DNA of 64,000 nucleotides from Pelecanus crispus (GCF_030463565.1 NC_134646.1:66543710-66607709), one strand, 5' to 3'; positions 9,527-24,361 are shown, numbered from the stretch's first letter. A program made the numbers and translations. The notes: generated from the sequence alone by a model not told the origin.

Positions 9527-12307
9527 TAAGTATAGGCAAATAATTGAAGCGGGCTGTAATTGATTATTGAAGGCTATAGAATGTACTTAAACTCTTACGC
9601 TATACCACAAATTAAAGGAATACTGCCTACTAATTTGAGAAAAGACTCAAAAGGAAACTAGTTAGCAGTTCCTTCTGTTCTCTGATTTCAGTTTTGGAGA
9701 GGATTAAGCTGAACTTCAGAAAGATGCTTACAGTACGTGTTAGTGCAGTGCTGTGTAAGAGATACCAACAATAGGTGTAGCTGAGCGGGTTAGGTACAGT
9801 TAGGAGGGTAAGTTAGCTGTTACGCGCTGTCATCATCAGACTGCTGTCTCATGACTAGCGAGCCTGGGGTTTTCTGCATTACAAAGAAACCTGCATTTCA
9901 AACATCATTTGCAGACCAAGTGTAGAGCAGGGTTTCTTGCAAGGGCGGGCAGTGTGGAGCAGCTTTTTCCCTGGAAGTTCACACTCTAGTTTATTTTGGA
10001 GCTGACAAGCCCTTAGTAATAGAGTCCTCTGCCTAGATAAGTCTTCCAGCTTGAGCTTACACTACTTCCTTCCATCATTCCTGTGTAAACTCTCCTAGTT
10101 GCGCAGGAGTAAAACCCCTTAGCCCTTGCACACTGTTCAATTACAGAGGAATCACTCTGGGAAGATCATCTTTCTCTACTCTTCTTCCCCTTCCCAAAAC
10201 TGACACAACTCTTCAGTCATATTTTGCAACTTCAGAGGAAAAAGTATATGTATAGATATATAAATATATCTCCCTTCCACCAGATGCTGTTACCCCAATA
10301 ACATTATTACAGAAATAGGAAATGATCACAGGAACTGGAACTTGCCTGCTGGTTTGTGTTTGGCCTGTGACCACAAGAAGAGTGCCAAAGAAGACTTGCC
10401 AAATAGCGCAGGTTGCATACAAATTACTAGCCTTCAAACTATAGCTTAGAAGTCATAAGTACTGAGCAATTTTTAGCTCCTGGCCTCTTCAGGACGGGTG
10501 ACAGCCTGGTTTGCGCAGCCTGCTGCCCTTTGCTCACCAGCGCAGTTGTATTCTGCTTCTGGCGCTGAGGGTTCAAGCTCTGGTTGAGAATATATGGCAT
10601 GAATTTATGCAGCTCTTTACCTGCTCCACACAGTTCCACCCTCTCTTGCCTTCAGGTGGTGTCTCCAGTGTTAACACAAAGCATTGCCTGTGTGTTGCAG
10701 TTGTGTGACAGCCTGGGGTAGCTCGGTTAAGAAAAGGAAGAGAATTTTCCTTCACCTCTCTGTGTGTGAATGGTGCTGCACCAAAAGGCCAACAGAAGCA
10801 GTTGGATCTAACTGAAGTTACTGATTTGACTTCAGTCAGGGATTTGTAAAGAAAGAGGACTGGAGATAGACCACTGTCACTTGAGGTAGCTACCAGTGGA
10901 CAGCCTGCAGCAAGGATGGGCTGGGGCTGTAAGGGACTACTCGTGCTGTACGGCGTTCTGCAGCAATTGGGGATGTGAAGTGAGTCAGCATTGTCCCAAA
11001 CTCTGTCCCAAGAAATTTGTCCAGAACAGTTACGTGCTCAGACTGGCAATCAAGGATTACATGGAGACTGCGGCATTTTTGCTATATTGCCAGAGATGAA
11101 AGATGAAAAGAGCAATATGTAAGCATAAGCAGTATTTCTGGAAGCACAGTGTTTGCCTGTAGGTCATAACAATCAATTTAAAAGTGGTTGTGATTTATAA
11201 ATCCTTCTACCTCATCTATGTACCATCTCTGGCAGATGTGGTGGTATTAGCTGTTTAAGGTCTAGACTCTGTTGGGGAAAACTTCACCACCCTTGCATTT
11301 TCTTTTTTAAGCAAGAGAGCAGGTGTTAGGCTTTCAGACCTATATTGGTTTAGTTTAGGAAAAGATACAAGCTACTCTATGTTCAGCAACTTCTCGAGGG
11401 AGAAGTCAGGCAAGCTGACTCAATTCTAAAGTACTAAAAACAAATACTGACTTTTTTTTCTTAAACATAGAAATACAAAAACTGAATAATGTCTCCTTCT
11501 AAAAGTTACTAAGGAAAGAGAACTTCTCTATCAGAGATGATAATCATAATGCTTTGCTGGGTTGTACGTTGAAGGTACGGTTTTCAAAGGCGTTCAGCAT
11601 TGGCCTAAGTACTATGGAAATGTCATGGAAATAAGCGGTCAAGTTTCAGTTAAAAGCAGTAATAGCAGATTTAGTCTGGCACAGAGGAACTCCTTAAAAT
11701 TAAATACTGTGGAATGAATTCTGCTTTTAGTGCCTCAGCCAGCTTTGTACAGAAATTTCTAAGTAGATAATGTTGTTGGGTCTTCAGTTTTTTATTTTGC
11801 ACTGCTCCATAGTTTGCACAGGCCTCACCTTTATTTATCCTGTGATAGCCCTGCTCTGTGACAGCTATTCATACCTAACTGTACTACCCAGAGGCTGGAT
11901 TCATTTTTAACTGCTGCTCCCAAGCACATTTTCACAGTTGGCATTTAGTATAGAAGACACAGCTTGATTGTGGAAACCAGTACAAACTAAGATGATGAGA
12001 CCATGCATTTGGGGATTTTGTACTGTAGCCTGCATGCAGGAGGTTGGCTCCGGGTTGTCTGTCGTGTTTTCAGTTCCCTGTTGATATGGGATCTGGCAGT
12101 AGCTCTGACCCACCATTCTGGAATTGATTCAGATAACACTCCCTTACGCTCCTCGGACATTGTTACTACAAAAGTGTGCGTTTTTTCACAAAAAGAGATC
12201 ACAGCTCCACAAGTCTTAAGTACTGTTGCTCTGAAGGTTTTCACTGCAGAGGATGTGTTCTGTTCTGAAGGTTACATGTGTGAAACAGGTTTGCTAAATT
12301 AAAGTGA

Positions 12308-12517
<210 letters not shown>

Positions 12518-13761
12518 TAATGGCCTTCAGAAGGGGTCTAATATAGTCTTTATAGATCTGTGCCTGGGAATAACATTTATAAATATATTATCAGACCTAT
12601 TTTGTGAAACTGATCTCTTGCAAAATGCTTGTTTTTGACTATAGTGTCTTAATAGCAAAGTAGCTACTAAATTAATAGGGTAAAACTGAGAAATAGTTGC
12701 ATAGCATCTAGTCTTGACTAACTTCAGAAAATGTCTGCTTTGTCAGGAAAATAGACTGAGTCTTACAGGTCAGGAACATACATTGGGATTAAACGGTCTT
12801 ACCTCAATGAACAACTTCTGTTACTATTATTGAAGTATTATTTTAATACTGTTCTCAATTCTTACATACATACTACATGAAAATTTTTGAAAATTTGCAA
12901 TAGCCTCAGAAAGAGCCCAGATGATTCAAGGTCTTGCCTACGTTGCAATGTTCAAGAAGCACAGTCTATTTCCCTGATCCAAAAAAAAGTTGAGAGGTAG
13001 CACTGTCTTAGTCTAGCAACACTTGCAGTAGAGGAACATTCCTGCCAGAAGACAGCTCTTCAGCCTCTGATAGAGAATGAAATTCAGCAGCTGGGGGCTG
13101 GCTGGCAGGCCCACAGAGGCAGTAAGCGTGCAGAGTTTTAAAAGTGCGCACCTGGCTTTCTCATAAGGCATTGCATTTTTTCGCCCTTCTTTGCATGTTT
13201 CACAACTAATCTTTTCCTCTCTGTTATTTTTGCTATTTCTGTTTTCTCTGTCTTGTAACCAAACTAGATAACTCATCTATCCATTATAAACTGGATGCTT
13301 TTCTTTGAAGCACAAACAAAAATGGCAGCTCAACTGGAAGTTACCAGCTCGTTATGAGATCTACTGGGAGAGGTTTTAGGGCCAGTTTTATTCTTAGTGT
13401 TAGACTAGATTATTGTAATAGCCTGTTCTGGTCTTACGAGCTCAGACCAGAAGTCTAGCTCCTGCAGGTCCAAGTAGTGGAGGGTGGGAGTCATCTTGTA
13501 CTTGGTCACTGCACTCTCACGTGCTAGCAGTGGAGTGTTGAGTAGATACCATTGTCTGCTGTTCCCCTTGCTGTTTGCTGCAAGTCATGTCTGCTTTCTG
13601 GTGTTTGAGATCAACTGTGGCACCTCCCTGTTTGCCTTATGTTTAGTGAGTTTGTCCCTCAGACAGCTGGTTTTGAGTCTGTGGTTTCCTGTGGGAGCCT
13701 GGGCATTAGCATCTGAGATGTGTCACTGAAACGTGGAGAGCGTTTCCCTAGGATTTTGTGA

Positions 13762-14082
<321 letters not shown>

Positions 14083-15225
14083 TGATTATGCCTCTGACAA
14101 ACCCCTTAACAGCTGAGGCTGAGAGAAATACTGTAATTTGTACATGCTCACATAGCAAAAGAATGAAAAATCTAAAACTAGAAATTGTCTGGGGATGTTC
14201 AGACCATCTGACTTTGCAAAATCAACTTAGATGCTTAAGATAAGAGCCTAGAATTACTGTGTATTCAGTGGCTATCTTGGTGCACAGTTGCTCTCCAGGG
14301 ACTTTAATGACTGTACAGGCAACCAGGACTCCTAGCTTAGATACCTTATCTAGATAATTTAAGTTAAATGGTGTGAATAGCTCTTTGCAGAGGGACTTCG
14401 CACTTGGAGGCTTAGGCCTTTTTACCGTTCTGATATGAAAATTTAAGTGTCTGGGCTTCTGCACAGTAGCATGCCTCTTGCTTAGATGTGTGAGCTAACA
14501 GCAGGCATGTGCAGTTTCCAAGTTTTGCATGTTTGACAGAGTGGCATAGTGACTACCATTAAAAGACAAAAAAAAATATTGCAGTATCCCGCTGTAGTAG
14601 ATGAAATACAGAATTTACATTTTAACAAATCACAATTGTTTTTTTCACAAAACCTTCAAAAGCAGCTCTGAAAATGCAGGCTCCCTGCCTAAGTTCTTGT
14701 CTGAACCTCCAGCTATTAAGATATTAGGGTGTGAAAATAATCAAAAAACTTAGTCTTCTGTTTTTCAACTTCTTTCTCCTTGAAAATGGTCGAATAGATT
14801 ACATTCTGAATTTTAAAAATAATTGCTAGTTAATGGTAAGAACAACTAAGCAAATTTGAAGTATGAGGCAAATGACTGATAAAGCTGAAACAATGCTGTA
14901 CTGAAAGGGCAATGTACAGGCTAAACTGCTGTTCCTTTTGCACCCCACCTTTTTTTAAGTATGTAAGTGGTGAGCAGATTGATTGTCTTGCAAGAAAATC
15001 AGGTAGAAATGTGTATTTACTTTTAATATAATATGCTTTTAAAAATATTGTTAAAAGGAAATGTGAAAAAAGTGTTTTATAGAATCAGAACTGTCTTTTT
15101 CTGCTTGTTTAAATTGTAGTTATAATTTAAGTTCCTGGGAAGGGGAAGAGCCTATGGGTTTTGAAGCTCAGCTTCAGGTGCAAATGTGAAAGTTACTGAC
15201 AATATTGATACAGGGTACATTCGTG

Positions 15226-16265
15226 GAATCATAGAATGGTTTGGGTTGGAAGGGACCTTTAAAGGTCATCTAGTCCAACCCCCCTGCAATGAGCAGGGAC
15301 ACCTTCAACTAGATTGGGTTGCTCACAGCCCTGTCCAACCTGACCTTGGACACTTCCAGGGACGGGGCATCTACCACCTCTCTGGGCAACCTGTTCCAGT
15401 GTTTCACCACCCTCATCATAAAAATTTTCTTCCTTATATCTAGTTTTAATCTACCCTCTTTTAGTTTAAAACCATTACCCCTTGTCCTATTGCAACAGGC
15501 CCTGCTGAAGATTTGCCCCCATTACAAGCCCCCTCTAAGTACTGGAAGGTCACAATAAGGTCTGCCTGGAGCCTTCTCCTCTCCAGGCTTAACAACCCTG
15601 ACTCTCTCAGCCTTTCTTCATAGCAGAGGTGTTCCATCCCTCGGATCATTTTTGTGGCCCTCCTCTGGACCCGCTCCAACAGGTCCATGTCCTTCTTGTG
15701 CTGAGGGCCCCAGAGCTGGATGCAGTACTCCAGGTGGGGTCTCACCAGAGCAGAGCAGAGGGGCAGAATCACCTCCCTCGACCTGCTGGCCACGCTTCTT
15801 TTGATGCAGCCCAGGATACGGTTGGCTTTCTGGGCTGCAAGTGCACATTGCCGGCTCATGTCCAGCTTTTCATCTACCAGTACCCCCAAGTCCTTCCCTA
15901 CAGGAATCTCTTCATCCCCCAGTCTGTATTGATATTGGGGGTTGCCCCAACCCAGGTACTTGGCCTTGTTGAACCTCATGAGGTTTACACAGGCCCACCT
16001 CTCCAGCTTGTCCAGGTCCCTCTGGATAGCATCCCATCCCTCAGGCATGTCAACTGTACCACTCAGCTTGTCATCTGCAAACTTGCTGAGGGTGCACTCG
16101 ATCCCACCGTCTATTTCATTGATGAAGATATTAAACAATACCGGTCCCAATACGGACCCCTGAGGGACACTACTTGTCACTGATCTCCATCTGGACATTG
16201 AGCCGTTGACCAGTACCCTCTGGATGCGACCAGCCAGCCAGTGTTGGAAATGTGAGGATTGCTTG
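15226..16265 (-). mobile_element. CR1 LINE, 5'-truncated, with reverse transcriptase fragment
   Basis: About 1 kb of CR1 on the minus strand, from the gaatcatagaatgg tail complement at 15226. The minus strand is open for about 270 codons (16270 to 15461), carrying reverse-transcriptase motifs [15 protein letters not shown] and the catalytic-type FADD, followed by the C-terminal region (for example [18 protein letters not shown]). The endonuclease and the N-terminal half of the RT are missing, so it cannot be autonomous. It lies in SEL1L3 intron 5, antisense to the gene. Confidence 0.93.
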
Positions 16266-16574
16266 TACAATTAGATTAAGAAAAAATATTCTTCCATCAG
16301 AGAGCAGAGTGAATTTATTCAGGTGTGAGTTAAAACCTGTGGTCAATAAATTTGCAGTTCTGGGCAAAATAAGGGAGCCATGAAGAGTTTAATGAGCAGT
16401 CTTGTGGAAAAAAAGAGGAAGTAGGACCAAACTTAAAAACATTTCAGTAGAGCCATTCTCTGGAACAGATAAAGCTGTGGTGCAGTTCCATCTTACTGAT
16501 ATGTCTTCCTGTGGTAAATTTTTAAATGCTATGATCCTCAAAAGGTACAGAAGAATCACCTTATTTAGGCACTT

Positions 16575-17028
16575 TTTGTCCAAAGAAGAGCAACGAAGTT
16601 GGTGAAGGGTGTAGAGCACAAGTCTTATGAGGAATAGCTGAGTGAAGTGAGGTTGTTTAGTCTGGAGAAAAGGAGGCTGAGGGGAGACCTTATCTCTCTC
16701 TATAACTACTTGAAAGGAGGTTGTAGCAAGGTGGGTGTCATTCTCTTCTCCCAAGCAGCAAGTGATAGGACAAGAGGAAACAGCCTCAAGTTGCACCAGA
16801 GGAGGTTTAGATTGGATATTAGGAAATATTTCTTCACAGAAAGGGTTATCAAGCACTGGAACAGACTGCCCATGGAAGTGGTTGAGTCACCATCCCTGGA
16901 GGTATTTAAAAGACGTGTAGATGTGGCACTTAGGGACATGGTTTAGCAGTGGACTTGGCAGTGTTAGGTTTACGGTTGGACTTGATGATCTTAAAGGTCT
17001 TTTCCAGCCTAAATAATTCTATGATTAT
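16575..17028 (+). mobile_element. CR1 LINE fragment, 3' end
   Basis: Plus-strand CR1 with the coding remnant [20 protein letters not shown] and then [19 protein letters not shown], ending in the usual 'ttaaaggtcttttcca...attctatgatta' tail. It lies 310 bp from the preceding CR1 copy, in opposite orientation, in SEL1L3 intron 5. Confidence 0.92.
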
Positions 17029-17794
17029 TTCAATTCCATTGATTTAGATACATTTAGTTCAGCATGATCTGAGACAAAATATATAAATTAGGGAAGGTTG
17101 GGAAATTGAGGCATCAAGAAATTAAAAGCCAGATTTTAAGACCATTTGAAGATGCAGATGAATCCCTAAAAATACCTAGGCACTTGAGAAAATTTTGCAG
17201 GGTTGTTTTGTGAGTCTTTAGGCAACTCTTTACAATACCAATACCTTGTCTTATCTTGTCTTCCTTCCTGGGCATCTGAATTCCTTTAACCATTCTGGCA
17301 CTAAAAGTCTACTGAAAGTACATCTCCTGTAGATGTAGGAGTTGCACCCAGATTTTTTTAAATCGTGGCCTGTTACATTAGCTTTACAGCCATTCTTCAC
17401 CTGTAAGCTACAATTTCTTGAGGAGATCAATATTCTTTTCATTTAGCATCTCTGCTATATAAAAGCAAAACAGCCTTTCACACTTTGGAAGAATAAAAGC
17501 TTCAGCAAGGTACAGGTATCTTTTAACTGAACACAGGAATGGAATAACTGAAGTAGGCAACATCTGTGCTGTTTTTGCTGTTTTTCATCACTCAAGGTTG
17601 GCCAGGACAGACCAGTACCAATGCTTTCCATTAAACTCTTCTGACATACATCAAATACATGACACCATCCTTTTTAGTGCAGAGGAGATGCAACAAGCTG
17701 CAGCTGTAATCTTCTGAACTATGAGTTCAAATGGCTTAATAAATGTACCTTGTAATATTTTGTTTATTATAATTAATATTTTATGTTCTTTTAG

Positions 17795-17850
17795 ATAGAA
17801 GTAAGCAGTGTTGGGAAGAATTTGAAAAGACATCACCGTCAGTCTTTTAC
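17795..17850 (+). CDS. SEL1L3: SEL1L3 exon 6 (56 bp)
   Basis: The smallest coding exon, residues 340-358, between acceptor ttcttttag and donor gtaagc. It reads IEVSSVGKNLKRHHRQSFT. It is too short to stand out as an open frame; it is placed by exact phase continuity (0 in, 2 out) with exons 5 and 7 and by similarity to the same part of human SEL1L3. Confidence 0.9.
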
Positions 17851-18808
17851 GTAAGCAGCATTTTCCCCTTTGCTGAGTAATATGTGTGTATGTGTTCAGA
17901 TATCGAAAATGGGAGAGGGAGAGCACAAGTTTGTAACTGAGATTCCAAATTATTTTCAAAATGTCTGTGGTCTTTTTCCACTCTCTGCTTTCCAAAACAG
18001 TTTGCATTACTGTGCTTAGATTGAGCATGAGCTGAATAATTTTGTTAATGCCATGAGCTAGTTGAGTTAACATGCTGTGTGATCTAGTACTAGAGTCTGA
18101 TAACCCTCACTAAAGACTGGTTGGAAGGTCAATGGCATTAGGATCAGTCTTCAAATGAAGTTTTGGCCTTACTGTCAGAGAGCTAGGATTTCACCGGTGA
18201 AATTGTTATCTGCTTCGCTTAGGTAGAGAGCAAAATTTATACTGAAAATGTTCTTGCTCTATCCTTTATTCTAAGCAACTGAATAATTTTTTAAAATGTA
18301 TCTTTAATTGTTCTCTTTCACTGTAATTTAAGATTAACTCTTTCTTGTGCAAATAATTTAAAAAAAACCCTTTTAATATAGAAACTATGTAACAGTAAAT
18401 TGCATGGCAGACTTCAGTGTCGTTCCTTCTCTGCTATGGTTTGCAAACCAGAAATTGTAAATTTGCAGCTAGTAACCATAGGAGACAGATAACTTAAATT
18501 TTCGTATGCCAGTTTTAGAAAAGTGCAGGGGAGAGGTGGAACTGAAATCTTTGAGGTTGTGTAATGATGCATCAAACACCAGAAGATAGCTACAGGTCAG
18601 AGAAATAAAACACCCTGCTGGTTTAATATGTTTGTAGACAAGGGATTTGTTAAACTTATGCCAGAATTTATCACACTAAATTGCAGAGTAGATGTTGAGA
18701 GTAAACAGATGGGAAAAGAAAAAGATACTGGCAGTGAGTTTAAGGCTGTCGGTTACAGAAATTCTGAGATACAAATTTCTTTTTTTCTTTCATACTACCT
18801 CTTGATAG

Positions 18809-19012
<204 letters not shown>

Positions 19013-19571
19013 TAGCTACGGCTGTACTGTATTTTTTTTTTTAACTGAGGCTCTTAGCAAGTGATAAACTTGCTATGAAGCATAATAGTACTTGAGAATA
19101 TATAACCAAAATATGATCATTTTCTGTTGAAATCTAGGAATGTTAGTTACCACTTCAAATGCTAAAAGATAAGACTTCTAGAAGTGAGTAGGTAAAGCAA
19201 TGTTCCTAAATCTATATTTAAATGAGGACTTACTTTCAGTATTGCTTTGTTTCTGAGAGTTTTTGATGATACAGTATTGAACACATTTGATTAATTTATG
19301 GTTTTGTTGAAATCGGTGGTAAAAGTCACATAGGCTTGGTCAATTTTGGAAGTTCATCCATGGTTTCCAGGATTATGCTGGCTGTTTAAAGTCACAGTCT
19401 ATTGCGGCCAGCATCAGGTTGTCTGGCACATTAACATGATGTGCCAGATAAGCTGACTGTAGTAAGCAATCTGTTTCCTTTAGTTATTTGCCTACAACAC
19501 TTCTTTCTAGCCAAACATAGACAACAACAGATACTGTAGATGCCATTTATCCATCATTTGCCTTTTTATAG

Positions 19572-19704
19572 ATTTCTAACCCTCTTCATGACAAAGAAAC
19601 AGTGGAACAGATTGAACTCTACTACAAGAGATGTATGGACATTCAAGAAATAGTTTATGAGTACAGATACATTGTAAGGCAAGGTGAAAAAGCGCAAAAG
19701 AATT
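19572..19704 (+). CDS. SEL1L3: SEL1L3 exon 8, linker
   Basis: Residues 403-447, between a ctttttatag acceptor and a gtaagt donor. It reads ISNPLHDKETVEQIELYYKR and is helical and charged, joining the lectin-like part to the Sel1 repeats. Phase in 0, out 1. Confidence 0.93.
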
Positions 19705-20441
19705 GTAAGTGTTGATCTATGAGATATGAATTTTAAACTGTCATCTTTGAAGACCTGTTTTCTTTCCTTTTACCAGAATCTGGATGACGATCATCAAAAG
19801 TAAACTTAAATTCAGCCATAACAAGAAAAAAGGCAATTTGAAGAGTTTAGCTTTGTTACTGGTAGCTAAAACTGTGGTTTCGTCCCTGCAAAGACTTTTG
19901 TGCCATGGAATATAAACATAAATTATGTTGTTCTCTATATTTCTTCTCTAATAAGACAGGTGCATAAAGGGACAAAGAAACACTTTCAAGCTTACATGTA
20001 AGCTAACTCAGTTGCCTTTCTTCTGTTTCATTCCCAAATGACCCTAAAGGCACATGTATTTTAAGCCCTTTCCCAAAAATAGGTGGGTTTTGCTGGAATG
20101 CCTCTGCCACAGTTGCCTGATGTGCACTAATTGACAGGTTTATACCAAAGCAACCACTTTAGTGAAAGAAGAGTAACGTAGATTAAATGTGTGCTGAAAA
20201 CTAGCTTACGTTTCCAATTAGAATTCAATCGCATGCATTGTGACCAAAGTATGGAAGAGAATAGAAGAAATCCTATGTAAGTGGCCTGTGCTAGCTGTAT
20301 GAGTTTTTAGCACTACTTTGTGTTAAGGATGTTCTCATCTTGTCCATGAATTTGTAGTTTACCCTACCTTTTTCTACCAGAAGCTTGTTTTAAAGACCAG
20401 CCAAGTCAGCTTTTGTGTCTCAAATATGTTGTTTTCTCTAG

Positions 20442-20588
20442 GTTACTGTGAAAACTATTACTTGGAGCTGATTCACAAATATGGAGAAAAATCCAAATGT
20501 GATGCCTTCATGTGGGGAAGAGAGCTCAGAGAAGAGTACCACACTTTGTTCAAACTGTTACAAGAGATGGATTTCAGTGCTCCAGATG
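20442..20588 (+). CDS. SEL1L3: SEL1L3 exon 9, linker
   Basis: Residues 447-496, between a gttttctctag acceptor and a gtaatg donor. It reads YCENYYLELIHKYGEKSKCD, then HTLFKLLQEMDFSAPD. This linker is less conserved than its neighbours. Phase 1 at both ends. Confidence 0.92.
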
Positions 20589-20928
20589 GTAATGATATTT
20601 TATTTTATTGTTCTTAAATAACTCCACATTATATGCCATGTAAGTTAGTATGCTTAATTTCAGTTCATGTTTTATACATTTTTTTTCATATCAGCTAGCT
20701 TAGTTAAGGAGTGTCATGTGTCTTATATGCTGTGCTGCAAATGAAAGATGGCTTATTATGTAGAAGGAAATAGAGAGATCCGTACGTTTTTAGTGGTTAG
20801 TTACTTTGAGATGGTCTTTTGGATTTTTATTCACCCTTCCTATTCAATAGTACCTTGCATCTCTAGGAATTTTGGTTGTCTGCATTGAGAATACCATTCA
20901 GCATGAGAATTAACAGAATCTGTCTCAG

Positions 20929-21098
20929 TCCCATTCCGCATCCCTGGAAGTGTTCAAAAAACAGGTAGATGTGGCACTTCAGGATATGGTTTAGTCTAGT
21001 CTACCCTTGATTGGTTTAGGTGGGCTTGGTAGTGTAGGTTAATGGTTGGACTGGATGATCTTAAAGGTCTTTTCCAACCTAGACGATTCTATGATTCT
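20929..21098 (+). mobile_element. CR1 3' fragment with extra ~22-bp block
   Basis: The terminal 170 bp of a CR1 in SEL1L3 intron 9, ending about 70 bp before exon 10. It carries the segment tctagtctacccttgattgg between the 'gatatggttt' and 'cttggtagtg' blocks, absent from the copy at 16575-17028 but shared with the copy at 52699-52843. Confidence 0.88.
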
Positions 21099-21169
21099 AA
21101 AGTAAGGAGGGGAAATCAATTTCTGATTTTAACTCCCCAATAACTGTGTGCTCTATGTTTTATTTTTAG

Positions 21170-21381
21170 TGTTAGAAGACGGAAGTGATACAGTTCTAGA
21201 AGTTGGCTGGAGGATATTTGAGAAGGTTGCAAAGGGTCTGTCCAGCGCTGATGGCCTCAGCAATATGGGCTCCTCTGTCCCTCTCTTGGTGGATTCCAGT
21301 TGTTGTGGATACCATAAGGCTTCCTATTTCCTTGCAGTTATATTTGAAACGGGGCTTGGTGTGTCTGTGGATCGTACAAAG
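21170..21381 (+). CDS. SEL1L3: SEL1L3 exon 10, start of Sel1 repeat region
   Basis: Residues 496-566, with acceptor tatttttag. It reads RIFEKVAKGLSSADGL, then VDSSCCGYHKASYFLAVIFE and TGLGVSVDR, where the last two resemble a Sel1 repeat (A-x-Y-x-L-A...G). The donor gtagtc is the weakest of the gene. A CR1 fragment ends only about 70 bp before the acceptor. Confidence 0.93.
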
Positions 21382-22779
21382 GTAGTCTATGTAATATTAA
21401 TTACCTTTAAAGGCAATTTAGAAATGGGATGAGTTTATGATCAATGGAATTAAAAAAAATGTTAAATGGCCTCCACATCCAGGCTGCTGTTGAAGGGTTC
21501 CCCAATACAGCTACACCTAAATAGCCTGATGGCAGTGAAGTCTTTATGAAGTCCTGATGGTAGGAATCTTTATCCTGCTCATCCAGCACAAGGAAATCAA
21601 TTATTTAGTAAGACCTAAAAATGGTGGTAAAGTGAACAGCATGGAACATACTACTTTTCCCAGTCACTGAGGAGGTAGGATGAGGTAATAACCCTCAAGT
21701 CACCCACAGTCATTTGTAGATGGGTATGAAAAAAGTCTCAGGTCAGGCAAATCTCCTAAAGTGGAAAGGTTGCGTAGTACAGTGAGGAAAGAAGTCCTGT
21801 TTTACAGTGTGCAAAAATGTGGCACTGAGTATATTATGGTCAAATGATTAAAGGTAACTGAAGTAGAACAGTTTTCAACTGACCATGCTTCTGCTGAGCA
21901 ACTGCAGAGCATATGAACTCATGACCTTTTAGGCAGGTTGCAAATAACTGAAATGTTTCCATGCGATTCTATTGCAAGGTCAAATAAAAGGGAGGTGTTC
22001 ATATATCACTGGAAGAGGGCTATACTGAAATTGCCAACAGATATTTAATTGTGATATAATAGTGTAATATAAACTGTTCATAAAGAATAGCAGATCTGCG
22101 TAATGTGGTTACAGGATACTAAACCAGAAGAAGCCTTGAGAGGCCAATCTGAGACCAAGCTCACTCCAGTTTCTCAAGCATGAGCAACCTTAGACAGGAG
22201 CCTTTTTTATACCCTAATTATGGAGTATACCTAGTGCTAATTATGGAAGCTAAGTAATTTCATTATTGGATCCGCTTCAGATAGTGTAGGAAATAATTTA
22301 ATAGCCAGTGCAGATGAGACACCGCTGTTTTTATTACTGTGCAGGTGAAAAATAATACTAGTGCTGAAAATGGTTTCAGCAAATGTGCAGTACCTAGACT
22401 ATTTCTAGCACCATTTAATGTGTATCTCAGGGGAGCTTTGTGCTGAAACCTTGTCAGCCACAAGGCCCATCCTTCTAGTCCTGTTAGATCCTTAGGGTAA
22501 GATTTTCAAGTGCTGTTTGTTAACTTCCACGTTTCCACTGAATCAGTGCGAAAACTCTAGTTGACATCAGTGAGTCTAGTTAAGTCACTACTGAGTAGAA
22601 AAAGTGTCAGAGTATAATTAACACTATATAAAGTGCCATTAAAAAATTGCTGCACACTTACTGGTGGCAGAATAAGTGCAATACTTGGAAAGGATTTAGA
22701 GACTCTAGTTTTTCTTTCAAATCTTTCTATACCTATAGAAGACATTTGAACTACTTTAGGGCTGTGCTTGATTCTGTAA

Positions 22780-23106
<327 letters not shown>

Positions 23107-23223
23107 TAAGTGAGTGTATCTGAATTTGTTTTCTGTGCAAATGACTTTTCATATATTAATATTAATTATGTGGCCAGAACATTTTTCTCTTAATTTACAA
23201 ATGTTAGCTCATCTGATTGATGT

Positions 23224-23304
23224 CCCTGCCTATGGCAGGGGTGTTGGACTAAATGATCTTTAAAGGTCCCTTCTAACCCAAACCATTCCATGATTCTATG
23301 ATTG
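23224..23304 (+). mobile_element. CR1 3' tail fragment
   Basis: About 80 bp: 'gttggactaaatgatctt', 'aaaggtcccttc' and the attccatgattctatgatt tail. It lies in SEL1L3 intron 11, 130 bp after exon 11. Confidence 0.85.
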
Positions 23305-24193
23305 TTACAAAATTCCCCAAATTATATGTAGGTATCATTACTCCATTTCTTAGCAAGGGAGAAACCAAATCAAAGTTAGGCTCAAGTCCTCAGAATTGTC
23401 CACATGCCTATCTTTCAGTAAAGTCTAAGTCTTATTCTTGATCCCTGATTCGTTACTCAGATTTTTAATTATTAATACAATTGGATGTGTTTATTAAGCA
23501 ACTGATCACCTGTGTCAGTAGCCAGACATTGTGAAGTTCATGCAAAAGATTAATTGTCCTCTCCATACTTACACCTTTTCTATAATCAAATGTAAAGATT
23601 TGGCTGTTAAATAGCTATCTGATGAGATAAAGTTACAGTAAAATGATTTTAGAATGAGCTGCTAAACAGAAGGTAACACAACTTTATCTGTAAAGAATAC
23701 TTAAGGTAGGCTAGTACTGGGATCCTGGCTTATGAGAAAGAATGATTATTGTACAAAAAAAAAGGGAGATTTTGATTGCTGAAGAACTAAAAGTCAGCAG
23801 ACAGCCACCTAGATAACAGTGCTGTAGGGCAGGTCTTCATCAAGCTTTCTGCCAGTCTTTTTTTTATCTTTTAAAAGAGATTTCTGTAGAAACTAAAAAG
23901 CCTTCAAAGGCTTAAAAGCACTTCTTTGCCATTATTAATTGCATTTAAAACTACAAAGATGGGGGGGAGGGGTTCAGTTGTTGACATCTTGGCATGTCTT
24001 TCCAGTGTAAAGTGGACTTACAGTTTTGTACTGTAATGAAGCAGTAAATGGTTTTTATACAGGGTGTAAGGATGGTTCTTAATGCACTGGCCAGCAGAGG
24101 GGTGGTGAGAATTTCAAAACCCAGAACTGATCACAAATTTTTCAGGATAAACAGGAAATGGGCAACATTTTCATTTTGGTGGCAGATGTATGA

Positions 24194-24361
<168 letters not shown>

